Assembly: GCA_030715135.1 (NCBI GenBank) | Contig: JAUYVH010000001.1 | Location: 434,001 to 498,000 of the forward strand | Origin: Keguizhuia sedimenti | GTDB taxonomy: Bacteria > Pseudomonadota > Gammaproteobacteria > Burkholderiales > Burkholderiaceae_D | Direction of reading: 5' to 3' | DNA length: 64,000 nt | Shown: piece after piece, positions 17,873 to 27,579 of the stretch | Numbering within the stretch: the first letter of the stretch is position 1 | Layout: the number at the start of each line of letters is the position of its first letter | Notes under the pieces: generated by a model | The model's database searches: none | What the model saw: the letters and a program-made list of their open reading frames with translations, nothing else | Told to the model about the DNA's origin: nothing | Made by a program: the position numbers and the translations under genes

Positions 17873-18460
17873 TTAAAACGCCACTTTAACCGGTTTGCGC
17901 TCTTCTTCTGTCTCGGTTACCTGCAGCAATTCCGCCGCCTTGAAGGCAAACATGTTGGCAATGACGGAACCGGGAAACTGCTCGCGCACCGTATTGAATT
18001 CCATGACTCCGTCGTTGTAAGCCTGGCGTGAAAAGGCGATCCGGTTTTCCGTGCTGGCCAGCTCTTCATGCAATTGCTGCATGGTCTGATCCGCCTTCAA
18101 TTCCGGATAGGCTTCGGAAAGGGCAAACAGTCTTCCCAATGTAGCGGTCAAGGCATTTTCCGCAGACTCCAGCTGGTGCACGGCGGCCGCTTCACCCGGT
18201 GCCGCCGCTGCACGCACGGTCGCCGACACGGCCTGATTGCGTGCGGCGATGACTGCTTCCAGCGTTTCGCGCTCATGCTTCATATATGCCCTGGCCGTTT
18301 CCACCAGGTTCGGCACCAGGTCATGGCGCCGCTTGAGTTGCACATCAATCTGCGCAAAGCCATTTTTGTATTGATTGCGCAGGCCGACCAGCCGGTTATA
18401 CGCACTGATCGCCCACATCACGAACAGCACAATTGTCACCAGCACGATATATGTAGCCAT
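17873..18460 (-). CDS. lemA: LemA family protein
   Basis: A 195-residue LemA protein: one N-terminal membrane anchor (IVLVTIVLFVMWAISAYNRL) followed by a long four-helix bundle with the family signatures RNQYKNGFAQIDVQLKRRHD and the late ANMFAFKAAELLQ. LemA proteins are commonly paired with M48 membrane proteases, as here. The start has GGGAGAGGGAC before ATG. A strong terminator for the preceding dolP gene ends only 17 bases upstream, leaving no room for a separate promoter between them, so its promoter must overlap the terminator or lie inside dolP. Confidence 0.92.
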   Translation of the reverse strand: MATYIVLVTIVLFVMWAISAYNRLVGLRNQYKNGFAQIDVQLKRRHDLVPNLVETARAYMKHERETLEAVIAARNQAVSATVRAAAAPGEAAAVHQLESAENALTATLGRLFALSEAYPELKADQTMQQLHEELASTENRIAFSRQAYNDGVMEFNTVREQFPGSVIANMFAFKAAELLQVTETEEERKPVKVAF

Positions 18461-18476
18461 GTCCCTCTCCCTTAAG

Positions 18477-18503
18477 AAAAAACCGCCCGTACATTGCGGG
18501 CGG
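18477..18503 (-). terminator. Rho-independent terminator after dolP
   Basis: A 7-bp GC-only stem (18483-18489 with 18497-18503) followed on the minus strand by six T. It sits between dolP and lemA. Confidence 0.85.
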
Positions 18504-18517
18504 CTTGAATATTTTAT

Positions 18518-19805
<1,288 letters not shown>

Positions 19806-19832
19806 TCAAATTAAATTTTCGCCATCGCCCAT

Positions 19833-20189
19833 TTATTCCTCAATGGCGTTGGTAATCCAGTTCAGTTGGTTGCCGTCGATTGCAATGACATCGAATCGGC
19901 ATGGAGGCGGATCGGCATATCGCTGCAGGTAGAACTGGGCCGCTTTCTTCAGTCGCGCCTGCTTTGCAGGGATGACGCTTGCTGCTGCGCCGCCGAATTG
20001 TCCACTTGCGCGTTTTCTGACTTCAACGAACAGGAGCATGCCATCTTTTTGCACGATCAGGTCGATTTCGCCGCCCCGGCAATGAAAATTACGCTCGACC
20101 AGGCGGAAACCCTGACTTAACAAATATTCAAGCGCCTGCTCTTCGCCGGCTTGCCCCGTGAGCTGTTGCGCAGTACGCAATCGGCTCAA
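19833..20189 (-). CDS. yraN: YraN (UPF0102) family protein
   Basis: A 118-residue UPF0102 protein with the endonuclease-like core: GEEQALEYLLSQGF at the N-terminus, then GGEIDLIVQKDG and LLFVEVRKR, which give the D and E-x-K-like residues of a PD-(D/E)XK fold. The third segment KAQ/KQARLKKAAQFYL fits the family. Function is not settled; a Holliday-junction-resolvase-like role has been proposed from fold. It lies between lpoA (15-base gap) and diaA. Confidence 0.93.
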   Translation of the reverse strand: MSRLRTAQQLTGQAGEEQALEYLLSQGFRLVERNFHCRGGEIDLIVQKDGMLLFVEVRKRASGQFGGAAASVIPAKQARLKKAAQFYLQRYADPPPCRFDVIAIDGNQLNWITNAIEE

Positions 20190-20204
20190 CGTGAGCCGGC
20201 AGTT

Positions 20205-21482
20205 TCATTTAGCGGCTCCGACCGCCACGACACGCCCCCCGCGATAGACAGCAGGCATTTCAATGCGTTCAAAGCGTCCCGTTTCCTTTGCGAGGTTAAT
20301 CCTCAGTTTACCAGTGACGCCGTCGATCTGGAATTGCGATTGTCCCAGGGCGACTTCCTTGGCGACCCGAAAGGCGTCGATTCCCAGCGCATAAAGCCGC
20401 TCCAGGTCGGCGCTGGGCAGGGTTTCGCCTGGCAGCGCCGGTTTCGGATATGCCATGACTGCCGGATGGTCGGCCTGCAGTTGCCATGGCATATCGACAA
20501 GCCGTACGCCGTTCATTTCCGGCTGCGGGTCTGCACTGCTCCATTGTGTCATCGTCAACGGATTGAGCTGCGAGGTACCGTAGACGGGAATGTCCTGACC
20601 GATCAGCATCCGCAGCTGGCGGGTCTGCACCGCATCAAGCGCAGAAAACAAGAACGGCGGCTTTTCAGTCTGTATGCGCTTTTGCAATTGAATCAATCCG
20701 TTCGCGCCCAGATACGTTCCCTGTGCCGAGATATCCAGTTCCATCAGCTCCGATTCATACCCCAGTTCCAGCCAGCGCTCGGCAAAGGCTTTCGCGGCCC
20801 TGCGCTGCCATGAAGTAGGGGTGGTCAGAATGATGGCCGTACCGGTCGGTTTCCTGGCATGCATCAAGCCCGCCATCTGCCGCGCCTGGTCCTCGATAGA
20901 TAAACCGATGATGAGCATTTTTTTCGGCAGGACTGTCTTTGTTTCGTCCTGCGTATCGATTTGCGTGAGGGCGATCGTCGGTTTCGAAACGGCTCCGCTT
21001 TGCGCGATTGCGCTTACGCCGCTGCGCGAAAGCGGTCCGACCACGATATCGAATTCAAATGAAGCGTTGCCGTAGGAGGCCAGTACATCAGGGAGCGCAT
21101 CGCCGGATTCAACGGTCTCCGCCCTGATTGCGTCACTGCTTTCCTGTCCTGCGGCAGCCAGGAAGCCGGCGCGCACCGCCGCTGCCGCCGCTCCGAGCGT
21201 TTCCGATTGCATTGGCAGTAACAGGGCGATGCGCGCAATAACCGGCGATAGGATTGGCGCCGGAACAGGAAACGTCTGCGCACCGGCGGTTTCTGCGGAG
21301 ATGGATAAATCATTCTGAGCCAGGGGGCCCATGACTTCCGGCACTTGCGCTTGTGTCGGCGCCACGCCTGCGCCGGGCTTTGTCCCGTGCAGGCTTACAG
21401 GCGTTGCACAGGCGGAAATGAACAGACACAATCCGCCCAGCATCGCTGCCAATCGGTACACTATGCGTACTTCGCCCAACAT
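20205..21482 (-). CDS. lpoA: Penicillin-binding protein activator LpoA-like lipoprotein
   Basis: A 425-residue outer-membrane lipoprotein of the LpoA family, whose periplasmic-binding-protein-like domain activates PBP1A. The lipobox is in LCLFISAC. The C-terminal domain shows the type I binding-protein fold (ARIALLLPMQSETLGAAAAA, VVGPLSRSGVSAIAQSG, then the AIILTTPTSWQRRAAKAF segment). The N-terminal TPR domain of E. coli LpoA is absent, so this is a short form. I place the start at 21482, where GGGAG lies seven bases upstream; the next upstream ATG (21503) would overlap rsmI. The start codons of lpoA and rsmI are 11 bases apart on opposite strands. Confidence 0.88.
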   Translation of the reverse strand: MLGEVRIVYRLAAMLGGLCLFISACATPVSLHGTKPGAGVAPTQAQVPEVMGPLAQNDLSISAETAGAQTFPVPAPILSPVIARIALLLPMQSETLGAAAAAVRAGFLAAAGQESSDAIRAETVESGDALPDVLASYGNASFEFDIVVGPLSRSGVSAIAQSGAVSKPTIALTQIDTQDETKTVLPKKMLIIGLSIEDQARQMAGLMHARKPTGTAIILTTPTSWQRRAAKAFAERWLELGYESELMELDISAQGTYLGANGLIQLQKRIQTEKPPFLFSALDAVQTRQLRMLIGQDIPVYGTSQLNPLTMTQWSSADPQPEMNGVRLVDMPWQLQADHPAVMAYPKPALPGETLPSADLERLYALGIDAFRVAKEVALGQSQFQIDGVTGKLRINLAKETGRFERIEMPAVYRGGRVVAVGAAK

Positions 21483-21493
21483 TATCGGCTCCC

Positions 21494-22402
21494 ATGACTT
21501 CATTTATCACCAGCTTATCGGTTTCGGCGCCAATCGCGCAGGAAATCGATCGGCAAAATTATCCGGCTTCCGCATTATATGTGGTGGCGACCCCAATCGG
21601 AAATCTGGGCGATATCAGCCTGCGTGCGCTGCACGTGCTTTCGCTGGCCGATGCCATTGCCTGCGAGGACACGCGCAATACTGCACAGCTGCTTGCACGG
21701 TACGGATTGTCCAAATCCTTGATTGCAGCGCATGAGCATAACGAGCGCGAGGCGGCGGAAAAACTGATTGCACGCCTGCGCCAGGGCGAACGCATCGCCC
21801 TTGTTTCGGATGCAGGCACGCCTGCGGTATCCGACCCCGGTGCGCGCATCGTCGATGCAGTCCTGGCGTCCGGACTGCGCGTCATACCCATACCGGGGGC
21901 ATCGGCAGTGATCGCAGCGTTGTCGATCAGCGGACTGACCAGCAACCAGTTCTATTTCGCAGGCTTTTTGCCGAGCAAGGCGGGACAGCGCGAGACGGCG
22001 CTGACAAGCCTGTCCGCCCTTTCTGCGACGCTCGTATTTTACGAGGCGCCCCATCGCATCGAAGAAACAGTCGATGCCTTATGCAAGGCATTCGGTCCTG
22101 CGCGGCAGATCGTGTTTGCACGCGAGGTCAGCAAGCTGTTCGAACAGATTCATCGTTGCCCCTTGTCGGAAGCCGCGGCATGGCTTGCCGCCGATCCAAA
22201 CCATAAGAAAGGCGAATTCGTATTGCTGATCGAAGGCGCGGAACCGGCGGACTCTGCCTACAACGCGGAAACCGATCGCATCCTCAGCATCCTGCTTGCG
22301 GAATGCCCGGTCAAGCAGGCCGCTACGCTGGCGGCACAGATTACCGGCCTGAAGAAAAACGCCTTGTACGAACGCGCGCTGCAATTGAAACAGGCGCAAT
22401 AA
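21494..22402 (+). CDS. rsmI: 16S rRNA (cytidine(1402)-2'-O)-methyltransferase RsmI
   Basis: A 302-residue tetrapyrrole-methylase-fold enzyme that 2'-O-methylates C1402 in the ribosomal decoding centre. Signatures: LYVVATPIGNLGDISLRAL, CEDTRNTAQLL, LVSDAGTPAVSDPG, IPGASAVIAALSISGL and FYEAPHRIEETVDAL. The enzyme uses S-adenosylmethionine. It is divergent from lpoA with overlapping upstream sequences, exactly the E. coli arrangement, and is followed by a large nested palindrome separating it from the convergent rlpA. Confidence 0.96.
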   Translation: MTSFITSLSVSAPIAQEIDRQNYPASALYVVATPIGNLGDISLRALHVLSLADAIACEDTRNTAQLLARYGLSKSLIAAHEHNEREAAEKLIARLRQGERIALVSDAGTPAVSDPGARIVDAVLASGLRVIPIPGASAVIAALSISGLTSNQFYFAGFLPSKAGQRETALTSLSALSATLVFYEAPHRIEETVDALCKAFGPARQIVFAREVSKLFEQIHRCPLSEAAAWLAADPNHKKGEFVLLIEGAEPADSAYNAETDRILSILLAECPVKQAATLAAQITGLKKNALYERALQLKQAQ

Positions 22403-22421
22403 ATTACGTTAGAAAGCTATT

Positions 22422-22543
22422 GCAGGTGGTTGAGAAACGTAGCGAGCAGGTCGATGTGCGGCCGAGGAGCGCACGCGTACGAAGAGTACGCCGAGCACCG
22501 CAGGCCGCACAGCGGCCTGCGCAGTAGTTTCTCAGCAACCTGC
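22422..22543. repeat. Large nested palindrome between rsmI and rlpA
   Basis: Outer arms of 17 bp (22422-22438 and 22527-22543) agree at 15 positions. Inside lie a second pair GTGCGGCC/GGCCGCAC (22456-22463 and 22503-22510), an inner hairpin around GCGTACGAAGAGTACGC, and a competing hairpin at 22500-22520. There is no T-run. The element lies exactly between two convergent genes and its right arm touches the rlpA stop codon, so it may act as a transcription barrier. Confidence 0.75.
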
Positions 22544-23559
22544 TAGCGTTGCACGATCATCGGCTTGGTCCCCTTCAGTTCCAGCCTGCGCGCAGCCGCT
22601 TCAGCTTCCTGGCGAGTGGCAAAAGGTCCGCCGAAAATGCGATGGCGCGTGCCTTGCTGTGCCACTTCCAGCGGCGGCAGATCGGCATCCCAGTTCTGCG
22701 CCATGCGCTTGCGCATGCTTTCTGCATTCGCCTTCTGCGCATAGGCGCCCAGCTGCAGGTAATAACCGCTTGCGGCATTGACCACGTCCACCGGAGTCGC
22801 AGGGCCGGTGCTGGTCAGGCGCACGGCGGCCGGCGTATTGGCCTTTTCGATTGCGCCGCTTTCAAGTGCGGCGGTGGCGACGCTATGCGAATCGGTCGCG
22901 CGGTTTTGCTTGTTGCTGGCGATGCGCTGAATTTCGTCCGGCAGCAGTCGCTCCACTTCCAGCTCCGCACTGCCCTGGCCGATATAACCCAGCTTCAGCG
23001 CTGCGGTATATGACAGGTCGATGATCCGTTTGGACAGAAACGGCCCGCGGTCGTTGACGCGCACGATGACCTGCCGGCCGTTTTTCACGTTGGTGACTCT
23101 TGCGTACGATGGGATCGGCATTGTCGGATGTGCCGCAGTCATCTGGTACATGTCGTAAAGCTCCCCGGACGCAGTTTTCTGCCCGTGGAATTTCTTGCCG
23201 TACCAGCTTCCGTAACCGCGCTGCTTGTAAGGCCGGTCATCTGTCATCGGCGTGTAGGTTTTGCCGAAGACGACGTAAGGCCGGCTGTTGCGCGGATTAA
23301 AAGGCTCGATTTTCGGTTCCGCGTCAGGCGTCGACTCCAATCCATCCGGAATCACGTCGCCCGGACCGTCATCGAGATAGTATCCGCCGCGACCGGAACC
23401 GGCCGGCGGAAGAGCGGGCGCACGTTTTGAAGGCGCGCTTCTGGCCGCATCGGCCACTTGTGTTTCAGCAGGCTGCCAGCTTGCGCAGCCGGTCAGCGCC
23501 AAGGCGCTTGCAATGAAAGGCGCAGCGAACCTGCTCCTCTTCCAGGTTAGCACATGCAT
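22543..23559 (-). CDS. rlpA: Septal ring lytic transglycosylase RlpA family lipoprotein
   Basis: A 338-residue lipoprotein: lipobox ALALTGC near residue 24, a double-psi beta-barrel domain at about 110-205 (GYGSWYGKKFHGQKTASGE, then MTAAHPTMPIPSYARVTN and VNDRGPF) and a C-terminal SPOR domain at about 260-335 that binds denuded glycan strands. RlpA cleaves such strands at the septum or poles. The residues HGQKTASGE and the NDRGPF segment keep the catalytic Glu/Asp/His region. GGGGAG precedes the start. It is upstream of rodA-mrdA in the other transcription units, fitting cell-wall growth. Confidence 0.94.
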   Translation of the reverse strand: MHVLTWKRSRFAAPFIASALALTGCASWQPAETQVADAARSAPSKRAPALPPAGSGRGGYYLDDGPGDVIPDGLESTPDAEPKIEPFNPRNSRPYVVFGKTYTPMTDDRPYKQRGYGSWYGKKFHGQKTASGELYDMYQMTAAHPTMPIPSYARVTNVKNGRQVIVRVNDRGPFLSKRIIDLSYTAALKLGYIGQGSAELEVERLLPDEIQRIASNKQNRATDSHSVATAALESGAIEKANTPAAVRLTSTGPATPVDVVNAASGYYLQLGAYAQKANAESMRKRMAQNWDADLPPLEVAQQGTRHRIFGGPFATRQEAEAAARRLELKGTKPMIVQR

Positions 23560-23575
23560 TGTTGAATCTCCCCTT

Positions 23576-23801
23576 AAAACTCATTTCATACATAACAGCA
23601 CGCGAGGCATGGCGTTCGGCCGGTCACGAAAGCTTGGGATGACAATCTTCCGCGCGACGAATCGATGCGCCTGCAAGACCCTTTTTCTGCGGGTTTATCC
23701 CAGGATCCGCGCCGGAGCTGTTGCGCGGTGCTGTCTCTGCAGCTTGCCGTCATCCGGTACCGGACTGAACACCTCACTCTGATAGTTATGAAATGAGTTC
23801 T
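23576..23801. mobile_element. MITE-like element, copy A
   Basis: A 226-bp intergenic element bounded by inverted repeats: left end AAAACTCATTTCAT and right end (read inward) AGAACTCATTTCAT. The same ends bound the element at 48653-48933, and the right-hand 59 bases of the two elements agree at about 46 positions. There is no coding frame. Its right boundary coincides with the TAG stop codon of rodA, so the element may supply that stop. No clear target duplication was found. Confidence 0.6.
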
Positions 23802-24915
23802 ATGTTTGCACCAATTTTCTGTGGCGTTGAATACTCATCAACATGCCCATTCCGAGCCCCAGCGTGACGAACGCCGTTCCTCCATAACTCATGAATGGCA
23901 AAGGCACGCCGACCACCGGCAAGATGCCGCTGACCATGCCCATGTTGACGAATGCGTAAGTAAAAAATATCAATGTCAGCGAACCTGCCAGCAACCGGCT
24001 GAATAAGGTCGGCGCATTGGCGGCGATCAGCAGGCCGCGACCGATCAATAGCAGATACAGCAGCAGCAAGGTTACATTGCCGATCAGCCCGAATTCTTCC
24101 GAATAGGCTGCGAACAGAAAGTCCGACGTGCGTTCAGGGATAAATTCGAGATGCGTTTGCGTACCCTTGGTCCATCCCTTGCCCGTCAAACCGCCGGAGC
24201 CGATGGCGATCATCGACTGGATGATATGAAAGCCTTTTCCAAGCGGGTCGGTAGTCGGATCGATCAGTGTCATGACCCGGTGGCGCTGGTAATCATGCAG
24301 CATCGACCACACTACCGGCAGGCTGGCTGCGCCTGCAATGGCCAGGCTGATCAACACTTTCCATGACAAGCCAGCCAGGAAAATCACATAGAAGCCCGCT
24401 GCGCCAACCAGAGTCGCAGTGCCCAGATCGGGTTGTTTTGCGATCAGTACGAACGGTATAACCAGCAATACCGCAGCCACCACGAAGTCCTGCCACCGGA
24501 TGAAGCTTTCCTTTTTCTGGAAATACCAGGCCAGCATCAGCGGCACTGCAATCTTCATGATTTCGGAAGGCTGGATGACAACGCCGATATTCACCCACCG
24601 GCGTGCGCCTTTCTTCACGATCCCGAACATCGCCACGGCGATCAGGAGGGCGATTCCGATTGTGTAAAGCGGCACTGCAAAGCGCATCAATGTCTGCGGC
24701 GGCACGCTGGCCGCAATCCACATGACAAAGAATGCGATCATGAAATTTCGCATGTGCGCCGCAAAACGCCCGTCCGCATCCATACCGGCGGAATACATGA
24801 TGAAAGCGCTGACCATGCAGATCATGCAGAGGATCAGCAACAATGGGCCGTCGAATACGGTCAGATATTTCTTGATGATCGATCCGACGGTGCGTTGCTC
24901 AGTCATGCTTACCAT
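23800..24915 (-). CDS. rodA: Rod-shape peptidoglycan glycosyltransferase RodA
   Basis: A 371-residue SEDS-family membrane protein with about ten hydrophobic segments that polymerises glycan strands for cell elongation with PBP2. Family segments include GARRWVNIGVVIQPSEIMKI, KQPDLGTATL, HRVMTLIDPTTDPLGKGFHI, TDFLFA-type TSDFLFAAYSEEFGL and the C-terminal PVVGVPLPFMSYGGT. It starts six bases after the mrdA stop, so the two partners are co-translated. The stop codon lies at the edge of the MITE-like element A. Confidence 0.97.
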   Translation of the reverse strand: MVSMTEQRTVGSIIKKYLTVFDGPLLLILCMICMVSAFIMYSAGMDADGRFAAHMRNFMIAFFVMWIAASVPPQTLMRFAVPLYTIGIALLIAVAMFGIVKKGARRWVNIGVVIQPSEIMKIAVPLMLAWYFQKKESFIRWQDFVVAAVLLVIPFVLIAKQPDLGTATLVGAAGFYVIFLAGLSWKVLISLAIAGAASLPVVWSMLHDYQRHRVMTLIDPTTDPLGKGFHIIQSMIAIGSGGLTGKGWTKGTQTHLEFIPERTSDFLFAAYSEEFGLIGNVTLLLLYLLLIGRGLLIAANAPTLFSRLLAGSLTLIFFTYAFVNMGMVSGILPVVGVPLPFMSYGGTAFVTLGLGMGMLMSIQRHRKLVQT

Positions 24916-24920
24916 CGTTA

Positions 24921-26891
24921 TTAATCCTTGTGCGCAACGGGAGTCGCCATTACACCGGCTCCCGTGTTTTTCGGCTTGGCCGCAGCAGTATGAGCATGCG
25001 GCGCAGCGTTTTCCATCTCGACAGGGGCCTGCTTGGCTTCAGGGCGTTTGCCCAAAAGGTAATAATCAAGCGCCATGCGCGTAATCGGCGCCGCCGCGGC
25101 CGAGCCAAAGCCAGCATTTTCCACAATGATTGCGATGGCGATCTTCGGATTGTCTGCCGGCGCGAATGCGGTATACCAAGAGTGGTCGCGATGGCGCTCT
25201 GCCATTTTCTTGGCATCATACTTCTCGTTTGCTTTAAGCCCGATCGCCTGCGCGGTTCCCGTCTTGCCGGCGGAAACATATTGCGCGCCGGCGAACGCTC
25301 GCGCCGAGGTACCTTCCTTGGTCACGCCAACCATGGCCTTTTTTACAAAGTCGACATTTTCCTGTTTCAGATTGATGCGGTTGCTTTCCTTGGCTACCGT
25401 CAGAATCCGTTCCTTGGTCGCGCTGCTTTCGATCATTTTGACCAGATGCGGCTTCATGACTATGCCGTTGTTTGCCAGGGTGGACACCGCATGCGCAAGC
25501 TGCAGCGGCGTGAAGGCGTTGTAACCTTGACCGATACCGATTGAAATCGTCTCGCCGGCATACCATTTTTGCTGCTCCGGCCGCTTGTAGGCCTTCTTTT
25601 TCCACGTTGTGGAAGGCAGGGTGCCGGACCGTTCGTTATCCAGGTCAATGCCGGTCTGGCGTCCGAATCCAAACGGCTTCATGAAATCATGAATGTTATC
25701 GACGCCCAGGTCATTGGCCAGATTGTAATAATAAGTGTTGCAGGACTGGACAATCGATTTGTACATATCGACCGTGCCATGTCCGTCGACTTTATCGTCA
25801 CGGAATTTATGGTTGCCGAACCAGAAATGGCCGGGATCGAAAATCGACTGGGACGGCGTGCGCTTGCCAAGCTCGAGCGCAGCCAGGGCCATGAAAGGCT
25901 TATAGGTAGATCCCGGCGGATAGGTGCCGATCAGCGGACGGTTCAGTAGCGGGCGGTCGAGCGAGGTATTGAGTTCTTCCCAGTTTTGCTGGTCGATGCC
26001 GTCGACGAACAGGTTCGGGTCGTAGGTCGGCTTGGACACATAAGCCAGCACATCGCCGGTCGAAGGCTCGATTGCCACCAGTGCGCCGCGACGGTCGCCG
26101 AATGCTTCCTCGACAATCTTCTGCAGTTCGATGTCAATTGACAGAATGAGGTTATTGCCGGGCATCGCCGCGGTACGCGACAGTGTGCGCACCGCACGTC
26201 CGCCCGCCGAAACTTCGACCTCTTCGTAACCGGTGGTGCCGTGCAGCTCAGCCTCGTACTTTTTCTCCAGGCCTTCCTTGCCGATATATTCGGTGCCGAT
26301 GTAATTGGCGGCATCGTCGCTTTCCTCGATCCGTTCGGCATCCTTGCGGCTGACGCGGCCGATATAGCCGACAACGTGCGAAGCGGTTTCGCCCTGAGGG
26401 TACTGGCGGAATAACCGCGCCTGGATTTCGACGCCCGGGAAGCGATAACGCCGGGCGGAAAAGCGGGCAACTTCCTCATCGGTGAGCTTGGTGCGGATCG
26501 GCACGCTTTCAAAGTTTCTTGCTTCATCCAGCAAGCGCTTGAACCGTTTGCGATCCTTTGGCTGAATTTCTACCAGCGTGGACAGATCGTCGATCACCTC
26601 GTTGAGCGGAGCATTCAGCTTGGATGGCGTGATCTCCAGCGTATAGGCGGAATAATTGCGCGCCAACACCACGCCGTTGCGGTCGAGGATCAAGCCACGG
26701 TTGGGCACGACCGGTACGATCGAAATGCGGTTGTCTTCCGCCTGGCTGGCGTAGTCGTTATGCTTGATCAGCTGCAGCCAGACAAAGCGGGACAGCAGCA
26801 ATCCGAAACAGATGAGCACGAACATGCCGACTACGGACAAGCGTAGCCGGAACAGATGCAGTTCACGTTCTGTGTTCTTAAGTTCGGTCAT
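24921..26891 (-). CDS. mrdA: Penicillin-binding protein 2
   Basis: A 656-residue class B transpeptidase that crosslinks peptidoglycan during elongation. One N-terminal membrane anchor (about 17-40), a dimerisation/pedestal domain and the transpeptidase domain with STYK in GTYPPGSTYKPFMAL, SxN in VQSCNTYYYN and KTG in VSAGKTGTAQA. The C-terminal Ala/Lys-rich extension of about 50 residues beyond the domain is usual in this group. GAGAAAGA precedes the start. It is the upstream partner of rodA in the mreBCD-mrdA-rodA cluster. Confidence 0.97.
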   Translation of the reverse strand: MTELKNTERELHLFRLRLSVVGMFVLICFGLLLSRFVWLQLIKHNDYASQAEDNRISIVPVVPNRGLILDRNGVVLARNYSAYTLEITPSKLNAPLNEVIDDLSTLVEIQPKDRKRFKRLLDEARNFESVPIRTKLTDEEVARFSARRYRFPGVEIQARLFRQYPQGETASHVVGYIGRVSRKDAERIEESDDAANYIGTEYIGKEGLEKKYEAELHGTTGYEEVEVSAGGRAVRTLSRTAAMPGNNLILSIDIELQKIVEEAFGDRRGALVAIEPSTGDVLAYVSKPTYDPNLFVDGIDQQNWEELNTSLDRPLLNRPLIGTYPPGSTYKPFMALAALELGKRTPSQSIFDPGHFWFGNHKFRDDKVDGHGTVDMYKSIVQSCNTYYYNLANDLGVDNIHDFMKPFGFGRQTGIDLDNERSGTLPSTTWKKKAYKRPEQQKWYAGETISIGIGQGYNAFTPLQLAHAVSTLANNGIVMKPHLVKMIESSATKERILTVAKESNRINLKQENVDFVKKAMVGVTKEGTSARAFAGAQYVSAGKTGTAQAIGLKANEKYDAKKMAERHRDHSWYTAFAPADNPKIAIAIIVENAGFGSAAAAPITRMALDYYLLGKRPEAKQAPVEMENAAPHAHTAAAKPKNTGAGVMATPVAHKD

Positions 26892-27066
26892 TCTTTCTCA
26901 GTCGGTACAGCAATCACCAGCGCGGCTTCGGCCAGGCAAGCAGTCAAAGAACCTGGAATTCCCCACAACCTAGAACGCATCGGTTTGGATCGAACATGCC
27001 GCAACACACGAAGCGGCTGTTCGGCAAGCTGGCGCTGCGTTTTCAGAATCATGTTGTCAGGCGCTT

Positions 27067-27579
27067 CTAAATCGGCCGGGTGTCATCGCGGTTGACTGCG
27101 CGTCGTTGCGGAGCCAGCAAAATCCAGTTCACGACCGGCCACAGCGCAATTGTTGCCACGCTTTCGCTGAAATACAGCCAACCGGGGAAGCCGCCCGTAA
27201 CCATCAGGCGGATCACCAGTTGCACCGCCTGCATCATCAGGAGCAGCGGAAATACATGCAAGGCTTGCGTCGCCAGCTTGAACCACAGCACCCGGCGATG
27301 GATCATGATTGCGAAATACGACAGCAGGGTATAGGACAGCGCATTTTCTCCAAGCAGTGTGGCGTCATGTACGTCCATGAGCAAACCCATCATGAAGGCA
27401 ATGCCGATTCCCACCTTGCGCGGCTGGTGGATGCTCCAGAAAATCAGGACCAGCGCGACAAAATCAGGAATGCCGACCCAATGCCCCCAGGGCAGCAGGT
27501 TCAGCAGAAAAGCCGTAAACAGGCTGGCTGTTATAAATAGCGGATTGGCCGGAAGCAGAATGTAATGCGGCTGATTCAA
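27067..27579 (-). CDS. mreD: Rod-shape-determining protein MreD (TTG start)
   Basis: A 170-residue inner-membrane protein with five to six hydrophobic segments and the MreD pattern FVALVLIFWSIHQPRKVGIGIAF followed by GLLMDVHDATLLGENALSY. It links MreC to the elongation complex. The start codon is TTG, whose last two bases belong to the mreC stop (TTGA overlap), so translation is coupled to mreC. A gap of 175 bases with no gene separates it from mrdA. Confidence 0.94.
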   Translation of the reverse strand: MNQPHYILLPANPLFITASLFTAFLLNLLPWGHWVGIPDFVALVLIFWSIHQPRKVGIGIAFMMGLLMDVHDATLLGENALSYTLLSYFAIMIHRRVLWFKLATQALHVFPLLLMMQAVQLVIRLMVTGGFPGWLYFSESVATIALWPVVNWILLAPQRRAVNRDDTRPI

